Assembly: GCA_903632075.3 (NCBI GenBank)
Contig: CAHIKZ030002622.1
Location: 1,385,001 to 1,449,000 of the forward strand
DNA length: 64,000 nucleotides
From: Acanthosepion pharaonis
Lineage: Eukaryota > Mollusca > Cephalopoda > Sepiida > Sepiidae
Reading direction: 5' to 3'
Each line of letters starts with the position of its first letter. The first letter of the stretch is position 1. Positions 21,726 through 33,182 of this stretch are shown in pieces. The position numbers and the translations under genes are program-made. The notes under the pieces are model-generated. The model did not search any database, was not told where the DNA came from, and saw nothing but the letters and a program-made list of their open reading frames with translations.

Positions 21726-21979
21726 TTGTAGAATTTCTACTCTCAGGATCACCTTGCTAGGTTGAATTGTCTTCCTATTTTTGTATCCTGTAAATACATT
21801 ATAAGTAAATTTTTTATTTATTCTTTGCTTTATTTATTTTGATTCATTTTGTCATATTCGCATTTTAATACAATGTACAATACTAACTGCTTTTAATGTA
21901 AACATACAACAATGGTAGAAGGGCTTTCATTGGGCAAATCAATTCCCATGGTAATCACTGTCTGAATTTCTAGTATCAT

Positions 21980-22090
21980 TATGGTATAATTATCATTATT
22001 TACACTCTTTACATGTGAACTATTGTCCTCATCTTTGTTGTTTCTATCACAACATTTCGGCTATTGTACCCTCTGGCCTTCATCAGGTAT
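21980..22090. repeat. foldback repeat F, half copy
   Basis: tttacactctttacatgtgaac, ctattgtcctcatctttgtt and tttcggctattgtaccctct match the left half of family F. Confidence 0.6.
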
Positions 22091-22368
22091 ATCAATCTGG
22101 GTAAGCACATACTACCCGGCCCAGTGATTGAACTCACAATTACTATGTTACCAAATTCATAATTAATTCGCTAGTCTATTTTACCTTGGAGTGACATAGT
22201 AATTGTGAATTTAATCCCTAGGACATGCAGTTTTTTTAATCGGATTTTCTATTTTTTTATTTCATGCAGACAAAGTGTAGAATCTGTCTGAAGTGAATAT
22301 TGTCCCAATTGGTTTCAGCCAATTCATTAGCCATTTTAAATGTGTTTTTTTGTCAGTATATTTTTTTT

Positions 22369-22372
<4 letters not shown>

Positions 22373-22455
<83 letters not shown>
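22373..22455. repeat. (TA)n(CA)n microsatellite
   Basis: About 35 TA units followed by a short CA run. ORFs reading YIYIYI across it are artefacts. Confidence 0.95.
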
Positions 22456-22456
<1 letters not shown>

Positions 22457-22735
22457 CCTTGGAGTGGGTAGAATGGAGATCAACGTGTTTTAGTGGACTC
22501 AGCAATTTTCAATCTGCTTTTCTGAATCATCTTCAAGAAGTGAGAGCAAGATCTAAAAGGTCAGCCAATTTAACAGTGATCTCATCTCACAATCCTCACA
22601 CTTGCTCCATATGTGGCTTTCTTTGTAAACCACTAGCGGGTCTTAAATGCCACTTAAGATTATTGCACAAAATTTCATAACTGAATCGACTAAGCTGTCA
22701 GATTCTCATACGTCGAAACCGACGGGAGAGTCTAT
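22456..22735 (+). pseudogene. LINE-type C-terminus with a C2H2 zinc finger
   Basis: The open frame reads LSNFQSAFLNHLQEVRARS, then HTCSICGFLCKPLAGL followed by KCHLRLLHK (C-x2-C-x12-H-x4-H). A single C2H2 finger at the very C-terminus is known in some non-LTR ORF2 proteins. The frame closes at 22680 and a short GC-richer tail (gaaaccgacgggagagtct) leads into a second TA tract. The RT is absent. It might instead be a host exon fragment, but no splice signals are clear. Confidence 0.5.
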
Positions 22736-22764
22736 TATATATATATATATATATTTCTCTATAT

Positions 22765-23863
22765 TCTAAGTTGTAATATAAAGAAGTAAATCTAAGCTAT
22801 ACTCTATGGGAATAGTAATAATTCCATATTGGGGTGCCTTAGTGTTTCTACACTCTCTAGTCCTCATAAAAGAAAAACTGAAAAAAAAAAATTTTCCTTG
22901 CCCATTACATTAAATGATATATATATATATAATAAAGATATTGTGATATGAAGGAAATAATAAAGTATTAATAAAAATGTGAGGGACATGCATCTGTAGG
23001 ATTTGGGGAGGGGAGGTTTCTAGCAGTCATTCCCACACAAATTATAACTTGTTGTAAATGTTCTGTTGATGCATTGGCCTTGTTGGAATGTAATGTTTTT
23101 TTATATATTTATTTTTTGGGGAGTTAAAAGGACATCATCAGCCCACAACAAGATTACAAAGTCCTATATGAGATACAATGAAATAAGCAAAGGCAAAAAT
23201 AATAAAATACTTTAGTACATCTTTCAGAGAAATGATTGTATATTTTAATGAACATATATGTATACAGAAATAAAGATGTTTTGCTTATCTGTTGGTGGCA
23301 ACATGTTTTATCAGAGAACTGTCTCCTGTCAGAGAGAAAGTTTTGATTTTTGTTTCATTTTGTAAAAATGCTTGTTCTGATGCATCATGGGAGTATTTTA
23401 TATTTATTTAACTATTTTTTATAATCTAACTTTTCTTTCTTTATTGTTAATTACCATTCTGATCTATATTTGAAAGTATTTTTACGGCTTAACTTTTAAT
23501 ATTTATTTTTTATTATTATGTTGGTTCCAGGCTACTATATAGTCTACTAATAAGGGTCGAGGGTTATTTAGTAATTTATTTGTTGCTATCACTATATAAC
23601 TACAAATTTATTATTTTCTTTGCCTTTGGTCAAGTGGGTTTCTTCTGAACACATGACTTCAAAGACTTTATTTTTCAGCCATTAACAAAAACCCGGACTT
23701 TTGAATCTAGTAACATCATTTAAGGCTGTTCAGCTGGTTGTATATGGGACCTATTGTGCCACAGTAAATCGAGGACTCATTAAACAGAATGTGAGGATGG
23801 ACTGTATAAACCTACCAGAATACAGAATTTTTTCTATAAAGGTAAATGGAGCAAGATGCTGTT
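22765..23863 (+). repeat. local duplication, copy 1
   Basis: 22765-23090 (taagttgtaatata ... attggccttgttggaatgtaa) and 23725-23863 (gctggttgtatatgggacct ... aaggtaaatgg) correspond in order to copy 2 at 23864-24670. Between them (23091-23724) is about 630 bp absent from copy 2. Copy 1 keeps the empty site aataattccat at 22817-22827. Confidence 0.8.
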
Positions 23864-24670
23864 TATACTCTAAGTTGTAATGTGTGGAATTTAGTAAACC
23901 TAAGCTATACTCTAGTAATAATTCCATGGCTCAGTGGAGTAATGGATAGTAATTGGAGAGCTGAGTTTGAATTCCAGTTGAATCAATTATATTCACTTAC
24001 ATACTAATACTCTTGGGAAAGGTACGAATCCTCTTCTGCTCCTCCCAGCTATGGGTAAATAGCAGGACAGACTGGGTTCTATAACCTTGGATGGCAACTG
24101 GTGTACCACAGAAAGAAATGGCAACCTTTTGCAAGAAAAAATCTGCCTTGTCAGTCATGTATCGAAGATATATGATTGCCTAAGTGTGTATCATGCACAG
24201 CACATAACTAACTGAATAATTCCATCTTGGGGTACCTTAGTGTTTCTATACTCTCTAGTCTGTATAAAAGAAAAACTGAAAATAAACTTTAAAATTTTCC
24301 TTGTCCACTACATTCAATGAAATGTATATGTTTATATAATATAAAGATATTGTGATATGAAAACCATATGAAGGCAATAATCAAGTATTAATAAAAATGT
24401 GAGGGACATGCTTCTGTAGGATTTCGGGAGGGGAGGTTTCTAGCAGTCATTCCCATAGAGATTGTAACTTCTTGTGGGTCTTCTGGTGAAGCATTGGCCT
24501 TGTCGGAATGTAACTGTATGTGTTTGACTGGTTGTATATGGGACCCATTGTGCCGCAATAAATCTGAGGCTCATTAAACAGGTAAGTCACAAAGTGAGGA
24601 TGGACTGTATTAACCTGCAAGAATACAGAATTTTTTCTATAAAGGTAAATGGAACAAAGATGCTTTTAAA
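23864..24670 (+). repeat. local duplication, copy 2
   Basis: Near-identical to copy 1 in blocks such as aaaaatgtgagggacatgc and gaggggaggtttctagcagt. It is interrupted by a family A SINE at 23928-24214. Confidence 0.8.
23928..24214 (+). mobile_element. tRNA-derived SINE, family A, with perfect TSD
   Basis: Flanked by aataattccat at 23917-23927 and 24215-24225. Contains box-B-like tgagtttgaattccagttg, ctatgggtaaatagcaggac, a decayed hairpin (gtcatgtatcgaagatatatg) and the end cataactaactg. Length 287 bp. The paralogous empty site at 22817-22827 confirms the borders. Confidence 0.9.
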
Positions 24671-24960
24671 ACATTTCTAACACCCAGTATTTTACTTTCT
24701 TTGCATCACTACCAATTCACCTTTCTCTCCTATCATTTGGCCGTTCAAGAAATAGTATCAAGTGAACTGACCCCCGCCCCTGGACAAGTGCTCCCATTAG
24801 GAAAAAATTAAAAGAAAGTGCAACTTTGGGGTGCAAGGGAATAAATACTAATAAAACTAATTAAACTATAATTAACGATAACTAATAATTAATACTAATA
24901 AAACTAATTAGGGTTTTATTTTAATGTTTTAACTGGTATCCAGTATGAAGAATTATCTAA
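24671..24960. other. no recognisable feature
   Basis: AT-rich sequence with short local repeats of aataaaactaatta. Confidence 0.4.
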
Positions 24961-24967
24961 TAAGATT

Positions 24968-25103
24968 TATATCACTATAAATATACCACTAATATTGCGT
25001 ACTGTGGGCTATATGCAAATACACTAATTGCTAATTATATCACTATGATTATACCACTAAAATTACATACTGTGGGAAATATGCAAATACAATAATTACT
25101 AAT
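24968..25103 (+). repeat. 68-bp direct duplication with octamer motifs
   Basis: Two 68-bp units begin ttatatcacta and share accactaa, tactgtggg and tatgcaaatac. ATGCAAAT lies at 25013-25020 and 25081-25088. An octamer is the classical POU-factor site, but function here is only a possibility. Confidence 0.6.
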
Positions 25104-26050
25104 TACATAATTAATAACTGTCTTGTTAAACTAATGTTTATAAAAAATAATAATTACAACAATCAATTCTTGCATTTCATGTTAGACAATAAGAAATATT
25201 ATCTAATAATAATAATAATAATATTTAATAATAATAATGATAATATTTATATGTCTGTGAGGTTTGATGGGATGAGGAGCACTGATAGCTTGTTTGTAAC
25301 GTCTTATTGCATGTTGAATATGTCTTACAGGTGTTCAGTTGAGACATCTTCTGTTATGGCCTGAACTGTTTTGGTAATGATTTACTTTGCGGTCTCTTGG
25401 TTGTTAATAGCTTTTCTTTTTATTTCCTGCTGTACAAACAGGACTTCTGTGCAACATATGTCTGCAGCATAGGTATAATCATTTACATAGCCAACTATTT
25501 AATTTCCGCAAAATTAAACTTTGGCTTTACAGTTGCTAGGCCAATGTTTCTCACATTCATAAGATATAACACTATTAGATAGTTCTTTATGCTTAACATA
25601 GATGTATCCATTATAAATAAGCTTCCTTTTACCATGTTCACTTTGGATAAACTTCATGATGGGGGGGATATAAAAATTTTTATATACTTGGAGATTTATA
25701 GATGCACTGTGATCAGTTCAAAACTGAATTCAGACTGGGCGTTGGCTTGTTGCTACTTCCCAAACCTGGCATTTTGGCAGATCAGGTCAGGATAATCCCG
25801 TGAACTTCAAGACGGTGTTTAGAAATTTTTCTTTGTTATTTAGGTAAAAGCCAAACTTAAAAGATTTGCCCTTTACATCGTTTAGGGAGCAATTGTCCAG
25901 AGAGCAGATGTCCTATAACCTTCAGGAAAATGCCAACTGCATCCCCATACAGAGAAGTAACTGAAAAAAAAAAGACCACATGTATACTGTACTTACCTTT
26001 TTGACTAATGTGTCAACTAAATATAGGTCTATGTTTATTGTTCATCAAAA
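25104..26050. other. no recognisable gene
   Basis: Contains a short (taa)n run near 25205-25235 and several small non-conserved ORFs. Nothing supports a gene. Confidence 0.45.
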
Positions 26051-26054
26051 TGAC

Positions 26055-26115
26055 AAAACTCAGTATTAAATAACTTGGAAAAGGTTGATATATCATAAAG
26101 CAAACCAATTCAGCT
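26055..26115 (+). repeat. family B retroposon tail
   Basis: cagtattaaataacttggaa and ggttgatatatcataaagc. 26116-26840 has no recognised feature apart from a tRNA-like ttatgagttcaaatctcatt at 26292. Confidence 0.55.
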
Positions 26116-26849
26116 TGTTTGTCTGTAAAAGCTCTGTGCACCATAAAAGATCCTGCACCAAATGCTTGGGAAAAAAAAATTCTAATTGTGATATTTTTAA
26201 TTTATTGCCATTATTATTCATCATTGACTAGATTTCCTCTAATCTTATTTATGTTGCTTTTTCTCTTAACTTCCAGCTATAGAGAGAAGGGTTATGAGTT
26301 CAAATCTCATTGTGGGAACAGACAGAGAAAATAGCTAGAAATAAAAATTTTTGTTTTGTAGATAAGCAAAACCTCCAGCAATTATTAATCATTGACTAGT
26401 TTTGCTCTAATCTTATATAATCACATACATGCATATATGCTTACCTACATGCAAGACATACACGCACACAACAAAACAAATGGGAATAAATATTCACAAG
26501 GAATATCAGATTTTGATGGAATCTATAAAAAAAATTGCCAGTATTGTTCTTCACCAAATATCTGGTCTGATAAGCCCTTTGACACAAACCCTTTAGTTGG
26601 CTAACCATATAAGTTATTTGAACATTTTTATTGATTGATTCATTTTCTACAGTTGATTAACCCTTTGCAGATTACTTAAAGCTAGAAAATATTTTTAGAT
26701 TGAAAAAAGAATTATGATAAGATGATAATGATTTAGTGACACAAGTCTTACTAATTAACCCATAGGTGGAGGGAGAAGAGATGGATCCATACCTTTTTCC
26801 AAAATACAAAAGCAATTATAGACTGGTTCTGCAATCTAAAAACAAACAT

Positions 26850-28085
26850 AATTGAGAATTCATACAACTAGATATAAAAAATGTCTACCCTTCTATAACA
26901 GAACCTATGTTAGATAAGACCATCTCCTTAGCTCAAGAACATATAAAAATGAACAGAAATGAATTAAAAATCATTACACACTCCAGAAAAGCACTATTAT
27001 TTGACAATGAACAAAGAAGGAATTTTTGACATTACAATGGGAAGCTTTGATGGAGTAAAAATCTGCAAGCTTGTAGTTACACATTTACTATATAAACTAA
27101 GTAAAATAATCAATAAAAATGATATAGACCTCTACAGGGATGGCGGTCTCATAATCTTAAGAAACTGTAACAGATAAAACCAGAAAAATAATCTTAAAAT
27201 TTTTCAGAAATATGGGATTTGACATAGACATAAAAACTAACCTAAAAGAAGTAGATTTCCTAGATATCACATTCAACCTAAGAAAAGCAACATATCAACC
27301 ATGTAGAAAAACCAATGTCAAACTACTTTACATACACACATTTTCTAACCATTTGCCAACATTACTCAAGTAATGCCACAGTTAACTGCAATTTATCTGA
27401 CAATTCTTCCAGTGAAACCATCTTCAATGAAGCCAAGAAAGATTATAAAACGGCCCTGAAAGATAGTGAATTTTTGGCAACTCTCACATCCACAACGCAC
27501 AGCTCAAAAAAGCTGACAGGAAAAGAAACATCATATGATTCAACCCACTGTACCCAAAAAGGTTAAAACAAACATAGGAAAAATATTCATTAGGCTCATG
27601 CACAAAACTCTGCCCCATCAAGCACTTTCCATAAGATATTAAAAAAAAAACAATAAAACTCAGCTGCAGTTGCACCAAGAACATGACACAAAAAACAAAA
27701 AAAAACAACTAATAAACCACCCACACAAATTAAACCCGCTTGTACCTGTAGATCAAAGAACAAATGTCCTTTAAATGGCAATTGCTGGCAAAACAATGTG
27801 ATATACCAAGTCACTATAAAATCAGCAGTTAAAGAAAAAATATACATAGGAGTAACTGAAGGACCCTGGAAAAAGAAACTATGCACAGAAAACATTATTT
27901 ACAAATAATAAATACGTGAACAATACAATGCTTTCTAAACATATATAGGAAGTAGTTAAAAACGAAATTACACCAAAAATATCATGGAAAATAAGAAAAA
28001 CAGTGGTGAATAAGTTGTCATCTAAATTACACAAAAAATGAAAATAACACGGACATCTCATTTTAACAGATATATTAACCAAAAT
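26850..28085 (+). pseudogene. Penelope-like element: reverse transcriptase and GIY-YIG nuclease remnants
   Basis: Collinear remnants across frames: DIKNVYPSITEPML-like text at about 26872, FDITMGSFDGVKICKL (27025), LYRDGGLIIL (27130), KEVDFLDITFNLRKATYQP (27246-27302), FNPLYPK-like text (27538), then IYQVTIK (27802) and YIGVTEGPWKKK (27843), the two halves of a GIY-YIG endonuclease. RT followed by GIY-YIG is the defining order of Penelope-like elements. Stops and frameshifts throughout show it is dead. A mariner copy lies directly downstream. Confidence 0.8.
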
Positions 28086-28164
28086 TACACAAAAGTATCT
28101 TGAAATATGAAAGAGTAATTTTTTTCAATAAAACTACTATTAACTTCAATCACAGCATTCATAC

Positions 28165-28700
28165 GACTTCAGAATCTCCTGCAATTCTTCTGGATGGTCT
28201 CCTGGTTTAAGTTAGTAAATTCTGCCATAATCCTTGTCTTCAGTTCACCTTTGGTGTTACAAGGAGTTTTGTTGGTTGCTTGCTCAACTGTGTCCCACAC
28301 ATAATAATCAAGCAGGTTGCAGTCTGGGAAGTTAGGTGACCAGATGATGGATGATGTAGTTGCAGAAATTGTCTGACAGCCATGATTGTGTTCTCTTACT
28401 TGTGTGGCATGGTTCACAGTCCTGTTGCCAGACATAAGGTGTTCCAACAGTCACCCTCTTGACCCAGGGCAGCTCTACTTCATCAAGGCACTTGATGTAG
28501 GCTTTCATGTTGAGTCTGAGGCCCTTACCAAAAAATTCAGGAGTTCTTTGCTTATCAGAATGATCAGAGTGATTTTTCTAAGCTGGCATACCTTCGTAAT
28601 CACTATTAGACTCATTCAACACTTTCAGAATTCTCAGACTGACACCAAGACACTGCAATGTTCGTATTGGAGCTTCCGGTATGAATGCTAAGCAGTACAT
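28165..28700 (-). pseudogene. mariner-type transposase remnant
   Basis: On the minus strand: FFGKGLRLNMKAYIKCLD, VWQQDCEPCHTSKRTQSWL (second catalytic Asp in QQD), a frameshift, then SPNFPDCNLLDYYVWD (third catalytic Asp). NTKGELKTRIMAEF follows. The N-terminal HTH region and the first Asp are absent. It is closest to the mariner branch of Tc1/mariner. Terminal inverted repeats could not be defined. Confidence 0.8.
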
Positions 28701-29204
28701 CATGTCACTTCTAAATTTCTGGCAGAATAAATTGCATCATGGTGCTTTTTTTTCTTACAAACGGTGCCCAACTGACCCTACTATACTGTGCATGTGCAAA
28801 ATTAAAAATATGAAATGCCAATAATTTGCCCATTACAACCTGTATATAAATAATCTAGTCAAAACACAGCACACAAGACCTGAAGATTGCATTTAAGCAT
28901 GAAACAGACTAGCCACTGGGTGTTGAGGCCAATGTCAACTTTTATATTTACATATGCTCTGTCCCTGATCACTTTTACCCATGATTATAGTATACCTTAA
29001 AACTATATTTTTATCATATATATATATGTGTGTGTGTGTGTGTTAGGCAGGAAGTATTCATCCAAACAAATTTGATTAAAAATACAACAAGGAGATAGTA
29101 TATTGTAGTGAATTTGATATATTTAATGTATATACATATATTCCATTCATAGGTCTTCTTTGCGGAACAGACCCTGAAAGGATGCTTCCCCAACCAGTAC
29201 TGTT
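28701..29204. other. no gene; (TA)n(TG)n microsatellite
   Basis: A (TA)n(TG)n array lies at about 29016-29042. The rest is AT-rich without recognisable features. Confidence 0.5.
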
Positions 29205-29525
29205 TTAACCTCTGTGGTGATAGAGAAATAAATAATTAAAAATAAATATACAAGAAAACCAAAATTTCACCATCTCTGAAAACAGACGGATAATAAAAAT
29301 CGGCTGGCAAAGTAATAGTTTGGCCAACCAATTAGCTTTCACCACCAGGCTATGAGAAAAGAAATAAACAAATAACGACAAGGAGACCAAATACTCACCA
29401 TCTTTAAAAAATGTTTGACTAACCAATCAGAAAGCTTTCGCAACCTGGATATAAGGCCGTGAGCCAATGAGAAGTGAGTGAACTTTTCAAAGATCAACAT
29501 GTGTATATAAACACTAGAACTTCTT
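29205..29525 (+). promoter_or_regulatory. CCAAT/TATA cluster in an imperfect tandem repeat
   Basis: Two imperfect units (around 29215-29350 and 29360-29455) share accaaa, ccatct and ccaaccaattag/ctaaccaatcag. CCAAT boxes occur at about 29330, 29421 and 29464. A TATA-like gtatataaacac lies at 29502-29513. It resembles a pol II promoter, but no gene follows: a retroposon begins at 29530. Confidence 0.25.
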
Positions 29526-29529
29526 AATT

Positions 29530-30170
29530 ACTGATGTTTCCAGCTCCACCCTGATCCGGAGTGGTAGCACCTGTTAGGGTTCCAGCTATGGGCAAATAGT
29601 TGACCCCCAAACTGGGGTCAAAATACTATGAAAGTGTAAAAATAGGTTTTAATACCAGCAATACATTTTTGTAAAAGGTTATTACCAGCAATGAATTTTT
29701 GAGGAAAAAAATATTACCAGCAATACTTTTTTCGAAAAAAAAAATACTACCAGTAATAAAAATCTTGTCAGCGTTAAATAACCCATTGAGGTTGATATGC
29801 CGTAAAACAAAATAAACCAAACCAATCTAAAGCAAATAATACATATTCTATTCATACGAATCTGTTCTAAAAATGTTGTCGGCATTAAATAACTCATTTT
29901 GTTTGCTATGACGTAAAACAAAATAAGCCAAACCAATGTGAACCAAAGAATACAAATTCTATTCATACGAATCTATCCTAAAAATGTCTGCATTAAATAA
30001 CCCATTGAGGTTGATATGCCGTAAAACACAATAAACCAAACCAATCTAAAACAAAGAATACATATTCTATTCATACGAATCTATCCTAAAAATGTTGTCG
30101 ACATTAAATAACCCATTGAGGTCGATATGCTGTTAAACAAACAAACCAAACCCAAACCAGAGCTGATAAT
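29530..30170 (+). mobile_element. retroposon family B with tandemly amplified tail
   Basis: The body (gctccaccctgatccggagtgg, gggcaaatagttgacccccaa, serial accagcaata) matches the 2090-2613 copy, 5' truncated. The tail ttaaataacccattgaggtt occurs four times, at about 29773, 29884, 29992 and 30105. Spacers contain acatattctattcatacgaa. The period is about 110 bp. Confidence 0.85.
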
Positions 30171-30685
30171 TTTGTCCATTCTCCAATGTCGCGGTCACTG
30201 TAAAATACCCAGAGACAAAATATGACATTTGTACGACTAGTTAACGACGGCTAAAAAGTCTTTGCTACATTGAGAACAAACATACCTTCTTTGACCACTT
30301 CGTCAAGCGGCTGCTACTACATTTGGATACATATATATGTATAAATATATATTTATTTCCTACTGGAATCTGTTCTATCTCTCGTATCTACTTGAAACCT
30401 TGAAACTTCAGCTTTCACCGTTATTATATTGTAAATATATAAAAGATATAAAGATTCATTTTTGTATTTATCAACACACTGTGCATTCTCTTTTAATCAT
30501 TCCACAAGGCCTATATATATCCAAATCAATTACACTAATATATGGTGGGAACGTCGTTGTAGGATAAACAGCACATCCATGACTGATAGCCATCATAACC
30601 ACCATACCTCTTCAAGTCTAGAGGCAACTTATATCCTACATATCCTCGTAATATGCACCTATTTAGCATACCTTTATGTCCCCAC
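30171..30685. other. no recognisable feature
   Basis: Non-repetitive, moderately AT-rich sequence. Confidence 0.4.
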
Positions 30686-30689
30686 AACA

Positions 30690-30760
30690 ATCTAATTCAG
30701 TAACCCTCTACCTTGAATTACTCTTGGGCCTTGTCTTGAGTGAATAATAGTAAAAATATG
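30690..30760 (+). repeat. LINE 3' tail, second type
   Basis: cagtaaccctctaccttgaa...gagtgaataatagtaaaaata, as at 10140 and 18725. Confidence 0.6.
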
Positions 30761-30814
30761 TATAGCTTTTTCACTGAGTTAGACACCAACAGTAATAATA
30801 TGGAACACTATATC

Positions 30815-30925
30815 CCTGTAGATTAAATAAAGGGCTCCTTTTGAAATTCCCTGGAGGACATCGAAAGAAGGCTGTAGAACACAACGACCAAAGCGTTGTA
30901 GTATTAACAACAAAAATGGGGGCAT
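30815..30925. repeat. foldback repeat F, right half
   Basis: ttaaataaagggctcctttt, gaaattccctgga and gaaggctgtagaacacaacg match 11180-11270. Confidence 0.6.
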
Positions 30926-30939
30926 TAGCCAATTGTGAA

Positions 30940-31105
30940 TAATGGTAACTCCTCATCACAGACATTTCTTCTTCTATGTGCTGTGTCCCTACATGATATT
31001 GGAGATCATGGTTGTCCACATTTTCCCGTCCTTTGTAGTTCTTAGTAAATATTGTCTTTTCGTCATCTCTCTTAAATCGTCTGATAAACATTTACACAAA
31101 CTATT
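30940..31105 (-). pseudogene. RTE LINE C-terminal end
   Basis: On the minus strand: FIRRFKRDDEKTIFTKNYKG, then a dnhdLq-like segment and the end ggacacagcacatagaagaag. This is the conserved last 40 residues plus GAA-rich 3' end of the family. Confidence 0.75.
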
Positions 31106-31137
31106 GAAAATGTTAATAATTAAAAAAAAAATATGGT

Positions 31138-31255
31138 GTCGATTTCCCGTTGTAAATTTTCGGAAATATCTAGAGGCTATTCGCTATTATCCACAAATTC
31201 CACTATCCGCTACAGTCGTAGATTCTATCTACCGCGAATAACGAGGTCCTACTTT
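31138..31255 (-). mobile_element. pogo/Tigger-like terminus
   Basis: Minus strand: taggacctcgttattcgcgg, actgtagcggatagtgga and ttgtggataatagcgaatag. The style is typical of Tigger-type elements. No second end was found. Confidence 0.5.
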
Positions 31256-31269
31256 ATTCTAAGGGAATA

Positions 31270-32375
31270 ATTTTGTTAACACTCGTCATGACACAGTGTT
31301 GATAACAGACACAGGAAGGAAACTACAAGTATTCCTACAGAAGGTAGTGAAGGAAAGCAAGAAGAATGGACTAAATATAAATTGCAAGCAGACAGGATGT
31401 ATGGTTGTTAGTAAAAGGATGAGACCAACATTCAAATTACAAACTAAAGATACCAAAATCTTAAAAATTTTAAATATCTGGGAAATGTTTTAACAGAGGA
31501 CCAAAAGACCGACACTGAAATCCGGAGACATATTGGGATAGCCAAAGGTGCCTTCTGAAAGCTAAGCAAAATATTAGGAAACAGGAAAATTTCTTTAGAA
31601 ACAAAGAAAAGAGTACTGAGCTGTTACGTAATATCAGTCCGCTTATATGGCATTGTGTATCAATACAATTTCTAACACATTCTTAGGAGATAAATAGATT
31701 GATTCTTTTTTCTTTTAACTCAATTTAATGACTAGGGTTTTTCAGGAATCTTGTCTCAAGCCCACCTTTGAATAGACAAACATAAAATTTTGTTAGTGTT
31801 TTTACATAGCTGTAAAAGTAGGGTCCTTTGAAAGACTTAATATTGGTTATTGAGACGAATCTGTGGAAGCTAGTGACCGTTGGTGTATTCACATACAGCC
31901 GAACTTGGATGTCATCACAGCTGGTCCAGTGACGTGCAGAATTGCATTACCACAAGTGAATGTAGGACAATCTCCTAAAAGATGAAGAAGAGACTTGAAG
32001 CAACAGAAATGTGGTTCTACAGAAGGATGCGGACAATACTAAGCATGTGAGCAATGACAAAAGTTTTTGAGAAAATGGAAACAAGACATTTATACTATGA
32101 ATGAGAGAGTTGAAATTTCTAGGCACATAATGAGGAAAGATGGCTTGGAAAATTTGATGCTCAAAGGTCAGAATGACGTCAAGCGGGACAGAGGAAAACA
32201 GCGCATAACCTATCTAGCGAGCTTTTATAAATGTTTGACATATCTGGGTTTAGGATAGATAACAAAAAGACAACATTTATTAAGAGCTGCAAAGGACAGG
32301 AAATTGTGGAGAACCATGATCGTCAACGCCTTGAAGGAATACGGCACATAGAAGAAGGTTGTTTTCCATGTAGAA
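31270..32375 (+). pseudogene. RTE LINE reverse transcriptase C-terminal half, interrupted
   Basis: LITDTGRKLQVFLQKVVKES, NINCKQTGCMVVSKRM, a gap-marked middle, then KKRLEATEMWFYRRM, EISRHIMRKDGLENLML and the end acggcacatagaagaagg. About 308 bp at 31653-31960 interrupts the frame. Several stops. Confidence 0.8.
31653..31960. other. ~308-bp insertion within the RTE LINE
   Basis: Splits a segment continuous in the other LINE copies (tatggtagtgaatgctggac). No clear duplication, tail or inverted ends. Confidence 0.5.
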
Positions 32376-32995
32376 AGAGAAATATTTGCAGCTGGAGGAT
32401 TTCTTATACAAAGATACGTATTCGTGTGTGGGTGCGCAAACATCCGATATATTTTAAGTCCCCGACGTACGGAAACGTACACGTGTATGCATATGCACAC
32501 AGGCATACCATGGCTATAAATCTCATCTCCCCAGGAATAAAGACAAACCTTCACATATTTCCTGCTCTATATTTATAAACTCGAAAGAAAGAAAGCAAGG
32601 CACGAATAATGTTCGTCTGAACGTTCAGAAAAAACAGAGGAACTCAAGGCTGGTGGCATTTTGCCTGGCAGTTAAGGCAAATAGTTCACTAATTAAAACT
32701 TCTTGGGATATTTCCAAATTTCCCCTTCTCATCTTCCTTGCTCGCCATGAAATATTTCACTTTATTTCCTCAGATAAAAAGTTGATTTTATTTAATTATG
32801 CGTGACACGCGGGGTATTTTGATAAATCGGAGATTCTTTACATTTATTTATTCATTACATTTGAGCATTAAACAATCATAGACAATGTAAAGATTATATA
32901 TGGGCCAAGATATATATCTTCAACAGGTATGTGCACTTTTGGTTAAATTTGATGAATATTTATACAGGCTTCCTCCGTTGTGAGAAAGTAGAGCT
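32376..32995. other. no recognisable feature
   Basis: Mixed sequence. A short A/G-rich run at about 32580 only. Confidence 0.4.
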
Positions 32996-32999
32996 TCCT

Positions 33000-33182
33000 A
33001 TGAAACATTTCGTAAGCCGAAATGGCGTAAACCGAAGAAGCAATAATGAGCTTTTTAACCCGGTATACCGACTACACGAATTTAAGCGTTCTACTAGATT
33101 GGCACTTAGGTCTCATCGTTTTATTGTTAAACAAGCTAGACGCAACCACCACTTCTACTCTAACAGTTTCTTTTTCTTCTAG
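33000..33182 (+). pseudogene. MITE-like end plus jockey-like LINE fragment
   Basis: catttcgtaagccgaaatgg...cgtaaaccgaag (33007-33045) resembles Tc1/mariner-type MITE ends. 33073-33182 then carries LHEFKRSTRLALRSHRFI and ctactctaacagtttc, the jockey-like ORF2 end. Confidence 0.5.

Noticed and set aside
29205..29525. Pol II promoter of a host gene
   Set aside because: CCAAT and TATA motifs are present, but a retroposon follows at once and no exon is visible. Kept only as a low-confidence site.
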